Below, in pieces: positions 57,338-64,000 of a stretch of 64,000 bases of DNA. The notes under the pieces were generated by a model that did no database searches, had not been told where the DNA came from, and saw nothing but the letters and a program-made list of their open reading frames with translations. Made by a program: the position numbers and the translations under genes. Position 1 is the stretch's first letter. Each line of letters opens with the position of its first letter. The stretch comes from Bulleidia sp. zg-1006. GTDB taxonomy: Bacteria > Bacillota_I > Bacilli_A > Erysipelotrichales > Erysipelotrichaceae. The stretch spans positions 496,001 through 560,000 of the forward strand of contig NZ_CP069178.1 in assembly GCF_016812035.1 (NCBI RefSeq), in the 5' to 3' direction.

Positions 57338-58335
57338 TGAATAGTCCAATTGATATTGTGATTCCTTGGGTGGATGGAAGTGATCCTAATTGGATTCAAG
57401 TGCACAATCAGTATACATCTGATAAGTTATCCGATAATCATGTTTCACGCTATCGAGCATGGGATACTTTTCGTTATTGGTTTCGTGCTATTGAAGAAAA
57501 TGCGCCATGGGTCCGAAAAATTCATTTCTTAACTTTTGGTCATTATCCCCAATGGTTAAATATTCATCATGAAAAAATTCATTTAGTGAAACACGAAGAT
57601 TTCATTCCAAAGGAATACTTACCAACTTTTAGTTCGCATGTAATTGAGTTAAATCTTCATCATATTCCTGATTTGGCTGACCATTTTATCTATTTTAACG
57701 ATGATGTGTATTTGAATTTACCTTGTCAACCGAAAGATTTTTTTGATAATGGCTTACCAAAGGATGCGGCGGTTCTCGGCGTGATAAAAAATAATCTTAG
57801 AGAAAATTTCATGCCATATATTATGTTGAACATGATGGCCTTGATAAATGAAAAATTTGCTAAAAAGGAAGTGATTTCAAAGCATCGTTCTAAGTGGTTG
57901 AGCTTTAAATATGGTCACTTATTATTAAATAATTTGTATTTACTTCCATTCAGTTGTTTTACAGGTTTCCGTAATTTTCATTCTGTTATTTCTTATAATA
58001 AGAAAACATTTGAAGAAGTGTGGCAGACTTATTCGGAGGATTTAAAACAAACCTGTGAACATAGATTTAGAAATAAAGCCGATGTGAATCAATATTTATT
58101 CCGTTATTGGCAATTGGTTTCAGGAGAATTTTCACCAATGAAGCCAAGTTCTGATTATTTTACGATTGGTCACCAAAATTCAGGTACCATCCAAGAGGCA
58201 ATCTTAAAGCCACGTAAAAGAGTGATTTGTGTTAACGATGATCCGGGTGATTTTGATATGGACTTGGAACAGAAGTTCATTGATGGAGCTTTTCAAAAGC
58301 GTTATCCAAATCCATCTTCATTTGAAATTAGGTAA
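57337..58335 (+). CDS. Stealth-family capsular polysaccharide phosphotransferase
   Basis: 332 residues. CR1 is PIDIVIPWVDGSDPNW, CR2 includes HFIYFNDDVYL, and further conserved blocks follow. Stealth proteins move a hexose-1-phosphate, making phosphodiester links in capsules. TAATG overlap with LicD 2, AAAGGAG upstream. Confidence 0.9.
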   Translation: MNSPIDIVIPWVDGSDPNWIQVHNQYTSDKLSDNHVSRYRAWDTFRYWFRAIEENAPWVRKIHFLTFGHYPQWLNIHHEKIHLVKHEDFIPKEYLPTFSSHVIELNLHHIPDLADHFIYFNDDVYLNLPCQPKDFFDNGLPKDAAVLGVIKNNLRENFMPYIMLNMMALINEKFAKKEVISKHRSKWLSFKYGHLLLNNLYLLPFSCFTGFRNFHSVISYNKKTFEEVWQTYSEDLKQTCEHRFRNKADVNQYLFRYWQLVSGEFSPMKPSSDYFTIGHQNSGTIQEAILKPRKRVICVNDDPGDFDMDLEQKFIDGAFQKRYPNPSSFEIR

Positions 58336-58338
58336 ACT

Positions 58339-59871
58339 ATGAAATTAAATCGAGCAAAAAATACAGTAAGAAATGCATCTTGGGGGATGATTTACCGTCT
58401 TGTAACAATATTGGGATCCTTTGTTGTCAAGACAATTATCATTTACCGGCTAGGTTCTGAATACAATGGCTTAGGAAGTTTGTTTACATCCATTCTAAGT
58501 GTTTTGAACTTAGCTAATATGGGATTTAGTTCTTCTTTGGTATTTATGATGTATCGAGCGGTTGTAAATGATGATATGGATACCTTCTGTGCCTTGTTGA
58601 ACTATTTTAAGAAAGTGTATAAGTATGTGGGTTTAGTCATCTTATTTTCCGGTTTAGCACTGGTTCCATTTGTCAAGAATTTAGTGAGTGGTGATTATCC
58701 ATCGAGTATGAACCTAGAGGTTTTATTTGTTATTTATTTATTGGAGACTTCTCTTGGTTACTTGATGTTTTCCTACAATACAGCAATTTTCTCCGCCTAT
58801 CAAAGAGAGGATATTTTCCTAAAGATTTCTTCGATTAAGTCGATTGTGATGTATGTTTTGCAGGTTTTATTCTTATTTTTAATTCCAAATTACTACATTT
58901 ATATGGGTATTTATTTGATGATGGTCATTCCCAATAATGTAGCGATATTATGGATGGCACGAAAAGAATTCCCTGAAATTAGTTGTCGTGGGGAAGTGGA
59001 TGATGAAACAAAGAGGGTCATTAAAAAGCGAGTTCTAACTTTATTTGGTCACAAAGTAGGAAGTACGGTTTTGGTAAGTATTGATAGTATCTTAATTTCT
59101 TCTTTCCTAGGTTTAGCGACTTTATCAAAATATAGTAATTATTACTACATTTTAACAGCAGTGAATGCTTTAATTGAAATTGTGACCAACGGTAGTATTG
59201 CCGGTATTGGCAATAAGTTAATCACCGACAGTGAAGAAGCTAACTATAAAACATTTATTACTCTAAGCTATGGTTGGCTAGGGATTGTTGGAGCGGCTGC
59301 CGCTTGTATGTTATGTATGTATCAACCATTTATTGTATTATGGGTTGGTAAAGATTATCTGTTAAGAAATGATTTGATGATTTTGATTGTTGTTTATTTC
59401 TTTTCTTGGATGTTTCGAATTATGCAGCTAACCTATCGTGATGCGGCCGGTTTATGGACAAAGGATTGGTTAAAGCCATATGTTGGCTTGGTTATCAATT
59501 TAATTGGCAGTATTCTTTGGATTTCCATTACCCATGATATTTCAGGGGTTCTATGGCCAACTATCTTTGTGTTTATCTTTGTTTATTTTCCTTGGGAAGC
59601 TTGGGCTTTGTTTGGTTTCCAATTTAGCTTTGGCTTAAAGGGATATTTAAAGAAGATTGGCTTGTATGTTATGTTAGCGATTGTGGCTTGTTCAGCCGCT
59701 TATGGATTAGCGGAAGTCTTTGTTAAAAACTATGGTTTGGTGGCTATTTTACTTCGTTTCGTGATAGCTATCGTGATTTATGGTATTATTTGGGTTGGGT
59801 TTAGTTATAAAACGAATGAGTTCAAGCATTTGTTGAGTATTGTTTTACGAACATTAAGTAGAAAAAAGTAG
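58339..59871 (+). CDS. wzx: Wzx-type polysaccharide flippase
   Basis: 510 residues, 12-14 spans, of the PST/MATE-like flippase group. The opening KNTVRNASWGMIYRLVTILGSFVVK is common for it. Flips undecaprenyl-linked repeat units to the outside. It starts 4 bases after the Stealth gene. Confidence 0.88.
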   Translation: MKLNRAKNTVRNASWGMIYRLVTILGSFVVKTIIIYRLGSEYNGLGSLFTSILSVLNLANMGFSSSLVFMMYRAVVNDDMDTFCALLNYFKKVYKYVGLVILFSGLALVPFVKNLVSGDYPSSMNLEVLFVIYLLETSLGYLMFSYNTAIFSAYQREDIFLKISSIKSIVMYVLQVLFLFLIPNYYIYMGIYLMMVIPNNVAILWMARKEFPEISCRGEVDDETKRVIKKRVLTLFGHKVGSTVLVSIDSILISSFLGLATLSKYSNYYYILTAVNALIEIVTNGSIAGIGNKLITDSEEANYKTFITLSYGWLGIVGAAAACMLCMYQPFIVLWVGKDYLLRNDLMILIVVYFFSWMFRIMQLTYRDAAGLWTKDWLKPYVGLVINLIGSILWISITHDISGVLWPTIFVFIFVYFPWEAWALFGFQFSFGLKGYLKKIGLYVMLAIVACSAAYGLAEVFVKNYGLVAILLRFVIAIVIYGIIWVGFSYKTNEFKHLLSIVLRTLSRKK

Positions 59872-59895
59872 GTTTCTTTGAGGGGGATGGTAAAG

Positions 59896-61308
59896 GTGAA
59901 AAAAGAATTCTTTGATAAAATTGTTTTACATTATATTTGGATAACCATTGTTGTTTTTACATTGATGATTATTTCACCAGTATTATCTTTTTTGACAAAA
60001 ACACCTTTCTATCATCTTCAAAGTTACCTAGGTATATTTGGGGCACTTCTTTTGGCTGTGGATGTTCTTCTTCAGAGAACTGTTTTTAAAGCCAAGTACG
60101 TGTATTTGCTCTATTTGATTTCTTTTATTGCTCTAATTGCGACAGTTCGGACAAGAGAGTTTGGTATTAAAGATAATTTATTTTCTATTGCTTGGGCAAC
60201 GATTAGTTTTTCTTTGTTTTATTCGATTTCGGCAAGGATTGAGAAGGAAGAATTTATTAAAACGATGGATATGTATATACACCTATTGTTTTTAATTTGG
60301 AGTATTGCTTGTTTGGTTTCCATTGCTCAATTCTTTATGGATATTGGTTATACCTATGTGATTAATCCTTTAGCAGAGGATGTTTCTATTGCTAGACAGG
60401 GTTTCTTACAAAATCGCTTATTTGGCATTTTTGATCCAATCAATCATGCGGCTTATATTTCTTTAATGTTGTTTATTTTAACTCTCTATGAATTCCGTAA
60501 GAAGAGAAAGTTTAAATGGTTGTATAGTATTCCGGCTGTTCTTTTTGTGGTGCATATTATTTTATCCGGTTCAAGAAGCGCCAAGTTTTCATTGTTGATT
60601 TGTTCATTTATTGGTTTTTTCTTATTGTATCGAAGCCATTTTAAGAAAGTAAACTTCAAAAGGACAGTGATTGCCTTAGTTTTGAGTGCTTGTTTTATGG
60701 TAGGAGTGTATTATTCTATAAGGGTATATTCGAATGGTTTATCGACGATTTCTTCGCTATTAAATACGAATAACAGCAAACCTTCGGATAAGGATGTTTT
60801 AGATCGGAATGAAGATTTAAAGGACAATTTTTCTAATAACCGTTTGGCTATTTGGAAGGATTATTTAGACAATTATCGAGAATTTGGCGTGATTGGTCTA
60901 TCTCCCGGTAACTATATGAAATACATAGCTAAAAACCAACCAAATTTATACATTGTTCAATATGTAAAAACGAATTTTCCTGAGAAGTTTGCGGCAGGGG
61001 CGATTTATCATACACATAATGGCTATTTAAAGGTATTTGTTAGTACGGGTTATATAGGCATTCTTTCTTTACTTGCCTTTTTATTATTGAGTTTCAAAGA
61101 TAACTTCTTATATGTGAAAAGGATTACGCATGTGCAAGATTTGTATGTGTTTTCTTTCTTAATCGTTATCTCGGGACTTATTTCAGCTATATTTGATCAA
61201 GGGATTTTCTTCATGGAAAATACACCAGCTTTCTTCTTTTGGATGTTTGCCGGCTTGATTATGAATGGTTTTATTCCAGAATTAGTTAACACAAAGAAAA
61301 GTGTTTAA
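59896..61308 (+). CDS. wzy: Wzy/O-antigen-ligase-type polymerase
   Basis: About 470 residues, 10-12 spans. The large loop with HNGYLKVFVSTGYIGIL is typical of the O-antigen polymerase/ligase family, preceded by a long outside loop. Joins repeat units after flipping. GTG 59896 fits the AGGGGG site 9 bases upstream; ATG 59887 is too near it and is the alternative. Confidence 0.85.
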   Translation: MKKEFFDKIVLHYIWITIVVFTLMIISPVLSFLTKTPFYHLQSYLGIFGALLLAVDVLLQRTVFKAKYVYLLYLISFIALIATVRTREFGIKDNLFSIAWATISFSLFYSISARIEKEEFIKTMDMYIHLLFLIWSIACLVSIAQFFMDIGYTYVINPLAEDVSIARQGFLQNRLFGIFDPINHAAYISLMLFILTLYEFRKKRKFKWLYSIPAVLFVVHIILSGSRSAKFSLLICSFIGFFLLYRSHFKKVNFKRTVIALVLSACFMVGVYYSIRVYSNGLSTISSLLNTNNSKPSDKDVLDRNEDLKDNFSNNRLAIWKDYLDNYREFGVIGLSPGNYMKYIAKNQPNLYIVQYVKTNFPEKFAAGAIYHTHNGYLKVFVSTGYIGILSLLAFLLLSFKDNFLYVKRITHVQDLYVFSFLIVISGLISAIFDQGIFFMENTPAFFFWMFAGLIMNGFIPELVNTKKSV

Positions 61309-61321
61309 GAAGCCTCCTTTT

Positions 61322-61353
61322 AAAAAGTGATTTTCAGTTGGAAATCACTTTTT
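61322..61353. terminator. Bidirectional terminator between wzy and acyltransferase
   Basis: 12-bp perfect stem (61322-61333 with 61342-61353), A and T flanks. Includes the last codons and stop of the acyltransferase. Confidence 0.85.
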
Positions 61354-62329
61354 TTGTTGTGAAGATTTGTTTTCTAATCCAAAGGATTGGATAATCAAAG
61401 ATTTTTTGTGATAAAAGGATACTAATTAAAATGGCTATTAGGTAATAGGAAACCATACCAATAGGGTGTTGATATAGTTGTTTGAAGGAAATAAAATGAC
61501 CAATTATTTTAATTAAAGGCCAGTGATAGAAAAGGACGTTAATGGTTTTTCTACCCCAATGACTAATTCCAGTAAGATGTTTTATTGGTACAAGAGCCAT
61601 GATGGATAAAGACATACAAATTGTTAATCCATAACAGAATAATCGGTGTAAAGGATTGTAATCATTAAATTGTTCAGGGGAAATAGCTCGTCCGGTGAAT
61701 AGATAGCGGAATGGATAAAAGCTATTTAATTTGAAATAGAATAGGAATAAAATAACGGTCAAGAAAATAGAGGCCAGGATTTTCCCTTGCAAGAAAAATT
61801 TTTGTTTTATCACTAAACATCTCTCCGGCTGACAAATAACACCAAGTAAATAGAATGGAAAGAAAACAATAGTTCTTGATAAATATAAGTAATCATTGAT
61901 AGAAGAATCATAAGTAATGAAACAGGCTAAGCAGACAAAAGCAAGAATGAGATAAGTATGATTCTGATCTTTTAGTAATTCGGCTAATAGGGTATAAATA
62001 GCTAAGACAAACATAAACCATGGAATACCACCATCACTCAATAATTTAAAATGGATGCTTTCGTGAAAAAGAAAGGCTAAAAGGACATTGAACATTTTTT
62101 GACTAAAGCCAATACTGATATAGAATAAAATATGCTGTTTGAATTTATCACTTTTATGAAATAAGCCCGATATAAATATAAATAGGGGCATATGAAAGGA
62201 ATAGATACTTAGGTAAAGAAAACGAGCTGTTTTTGATATATCGGTAAATTCATAGGCTAAATGACCAATGACCATAAATATAATTAAAAGGAATTTTAGA
62301 TTATCCCAAAAAGTAATTCTTTTTTCCAT
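61334..62329 (-). CDS. Acyltransferase-3-family membrane protein
   Basis: 331 residues with about ten spans. Opens with FWDNLKFLLIIFMVIGHLAY, which contains the catalytic-type His of acyltransferase family 3. Probably adds O-acetyl or another acyl group to the surface glycan. GAGGTC lies before the ATG. It faces the glycan operon. Confidence 0.88.
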   Translation of the reverse strand: MEKRITFWDNLKFLLIIFMVIGHLAYEFTDISKTARFLYLSIYSFHMPLFIFISGLFHKSDKFKQHILFYISIGFSQKMFNVLLAFLFHESIHFKLLSDGGIPWFMFVLAIYTLLAELLKDQNHTYLILAFVCLACFITYDSSINDYLYLSRTIVFFPFYLLGVICQPERCLVIKQKFFLQGKILASIFLTVILFLFYFKLNSFYPFRYLFTGRAISPEQFNDYNPLHRLFCYGLTICMSLSIMALVPIKHLTGISHWGRKTINVLFYHWPLIKIIGHFISFKQLYQHPIGMVSYYLIAILISILLSQKIFDYPILWIRKQIFTTKKVISN

Positions 62330-62704
62330 AAATTGACCTCAATAAAACACTCATATACTATACCATCTTACTTAAAATAATTTAAATGAAAATATCTTAG
62401 AATTCTACTTTTTATGGGGTGATTTGACGAGGAATTTTTAATTTATTTGAGTGTATTCCAATGGAAAATTAGTTGGTAGACAATAGGTAGAACAAGGATT
62501 TTTTTGATATTGAATGATACTGGAGATATTCTTTTTTATTGTGAAATTCGATGGTCATTTTTACAAACCAATATTTGAAAAAAATCACAGATATACATTG
62601 ACCATTTTTTAGATGTGGTATAATTTTAGCGTTAATAACAAACTATCCTGAATGGTCTTAAAACTTTGCTATTAGCCGTTTAATAAAAAGAAATGGAGAG
62701 TATT
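62330..62704. other. Intergenic region with promoter for the aminotransferase
   Basis: No gene seen. A perfect extended -10 TG-G-TATAAT lies at 62616-62624 with TTGACC at 62598-62603 (short spacer of 15), giving a leader of about 70 bases. Confidence 0.5.
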
Positions 62705-63778
62705 ATGTTAAATTTTACCGTTGGACCTGTCCAATCAAGTGAAGCGGTTCGTGCAATTGGAGCGCAAAATATCCCTTACTTTAGAACACCTGAGTTCTCA
62801 GAGGTTATGTTAGAAAATGAAGCTTTAATCAAAGAATTTACGCAATCCGGTGACCAAGCTCGTGTTTTATTCATAACCGGCTCCGGTACAGCCTCCATGG
62901 AAGCTTCGGTCATGAATATGTTGACGAAAAAGGATAAAGTATTGGTTGTTAACGGTGGCAGTTTTGGTCAACGATTTGTGGATATTTGTAAAATTCATGA
63001 AATTCCTTACACAGAAATTGTTCCAACTGAGTGGCTTGGAATCCAAAAAGAAGACTTGAATAAGTATGAAGGCAAAGATTATACAGCCTTTCTTGTCAAC
63101 ATTGATGAAACATCGACAGGGGTGTTGTATGATATTAAACTTATTTCTGATTTTTGTAAGAGAAATCATTTATTTTTGATAGTGGATTCCATCAGCTCAT
63201 TCTTATGTGATCCATTAAATATGCAGGAATACGAGGTGGATTGTTTGATTACTGGTTCACAAAAAGCTTTAGCTTGTCCCCCCGGTGTTTCGGTTATTGT
63301 ATGTTCACCAAAGGCAATTGAAAGAATTCAAGTCAATGAAGTCAAGAGTTTATACTTTGATTTAAAGCTGGCTTTATCCAATGGGGAACGTGGTCAAACA
63401 CCATTCACACCAGCGGTTGGAACTTTATTGCAAATAAATCAACGTTTAAAAGACATCAAAGCGGCAGGTGGTGTAGAAGCTGAAATTGCTCGTATTCACG
63501 CTTTGGCAGAAGATTTCCGTGAAAAAATTAAGGCTTTCCCATTTGAAATTGTATCAAAGTCTTTACCAAATGCGGTAACCGCCTTAAAACCAACCACCGC
63601 TAACGCTAGTGATATTTTTAGAATCTTAAAAGATGAGTACCAAATATGGGTTTGTCCAAATGGTGGTCTTTTAAAAGAGCTTGTGTTCCGTGTTGGTCAC
63701 ATTGGTGCTTTAACAAAGGAAGATAATACAACTTTAATTAACGCTTTAGCAGATATGCAAAGGCGAAATCTAATTTAA
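62705..63778 (+). CDS. Class V aminotransferase, 2-aminoethylphosphonate transaminase-like
   Basis: 357 residues. Opens with [15 protein letters not shown] like PhnW and alanine-glyoxylate transaminases; [11 protein letters not shown] binds PLP phosphate and the PLP-Lys lies in [15 protein letters not shown]. Start at 62705 is chosen for GGAGAG upstream rather than the ATG at 62693. It is followed by a cytidylyltransferase, so it may make or use an aminated phosphonate or polyol, but alanine-glyoxylate-type activity is possible. Confidence 0.82.
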   Translation: MLNFTVGPVQSSEAVRAIGAQNIPYFRTPEFSEVMLENEALIKEFTQSGDQARVLFITGSGTASMEASVMNMLTKKDKVLVVNGGSFGQRFVDICKIHEIPYTEIVPTEWLGIQKEDLNKYEGKDYTAFLVNIDETSTGVLYDIKLISDFCKRNHLFLIVDSISSFLCDPLNMQEYEVDCLITGSQKALACPPGVSVIVCSPKAIERIQVNEVKSLYFDLKLALSNGERGQTPFTPAVGTLLQINQRLKDIKAAGGVEAEIARIHALAEDFREKIKAFPFEIVSKSLPNAVTALKPTTANASDIFRILKDEYQIWVCPNGGLLKELVFRVGHIGALTKEDNTTLINALADMQRRNLI

Positions 63779-63790
63779 ACGGAGAGAATT

Positions 63791-64000
63791 ATGAAAAAAG
63801 TAATCACTTATGGAACTTATGATTTATTGCATTTTGGTCATATTCGCCTTTTGGAAAGAGCGAAGGAACTAGGCGATTATTTAGTTGTCGGCGTTACTTC
63901 AGATGGTTTCGATAAAATTCGTGGGAAGATAAATGTGCAACAGTCTTTAATGGAAAGAATTGAAGCGGTTAAAGCCACTGGTATAGCGGATGAAATCATT
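63791..64000 (+). CDS. Cytidylyltransferase-family protein, 3' truncated by the window
   Basis: GGAGAG precedes the ATG. The first 70 residues hold GTYDLLHFGHIRLLERA, the nucleotide-binding HxGH motif of TagD-like cytidylyltransferases, and DKIRGKINV. Substrates in this group include glycerol phosphate, choline phosphate and aminoethylphosphonate; the window end hides the rest. Confidence 0.85.
   Translation, partial: MKKVITYGTYDLLHFGHIRLLERAKELGDYLVVGVTSDGFDKIRGKINVQQSLMERIEAVKATGIADEII

Overview
The window is AT-rich DNA from a low-GC Gram-positive bacterium. A HrcA/CIRCE heat-shock operon, RNase J, a PyrR-type attenuator, NrtR control of NAD salvage, MurC/FtsW and class II lanthipeptide genes all point to Firmicutes. 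The gene content would fit an Erysipelotrichaceae-like lineage, but that placement is inference only. No rRNA, tRNA, CRISPR array or replication origin was seen.

Core blocks. 1-8056: 3' part of feoB, convergent RNase J and peptide deformylase, then ftsW-rsmD-coaD-oxidoreductase with overlapping stops and starts. 13308-21803: a HAD hydrolase, then hrcA-grpE-dnaK-dnaJ-clpB behind a CIRCE operator. 21875-27300: an NAD salvage operon nrtR-pncA-pncB-nadD-nadE whose palindromic operator overlaps the nrtR start codon, followed by uraA behind a PyrR-type leader. 40813-50257: a heterodimeric ABC exporter, a YhcC-like radical SAM protein, an iron alcohol dehydrogenase, class I aldolase, murC and a HAD protein. 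50248-50820 holds relics of a radical SAM/ABC locus, then a PrsW-like protease.

Accessory blocks. (A) 8275-13232 is bracketed by IS30-type transposase relics sharing a 41-bp identical repeat. It holds a seven-codon gene with its own promoter and strong terminator, two ABC-2 permeases and an ATPase, a radical SAM/SPASM enzyme (frameshifted in a T tract) and a TIM-barrel protein. This looks like a RiPP-type pathway built around a very short peptide and is the best candidate for an undescribed system. (B) 28779-37082 is a class II lanthipeptide locus: XRE regulator with a 31-bp palindromic operator, LanT with C39 peptidase, a flavoprotein, a small unknown protein, LanM (frameshifted in a T tract), a 58-residue precursor with a double-glycine leader, and a DUF3267-like membrane metalloprotease. 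(C) 37365-40344 is a three-gene ABC exporter with a secreted bacteriocin-like protein (again frameshifted in a T tract), bracketed by a 48-bp direct repeat and followed by an IS3 relic.

51609-64000 is a cell-surface glycan locus: aminotransferase, initiating sugar-phosphate transferase and CapD/PglF-like dehydratase (together the logic for an amino-dideoxy sugar on undecaprenyl phosphate), two LicD proteins, a Stealth phosphotransferase, Wzx-like flippase, Wzy-like polymerase, a convergent acyltransferase, then an AEP-transaminase-like enzyme and the start of a cytidylyltransferase. The set suggests a phosphate- or phosphonate-decorated, undecaprenyl-linked polymer.
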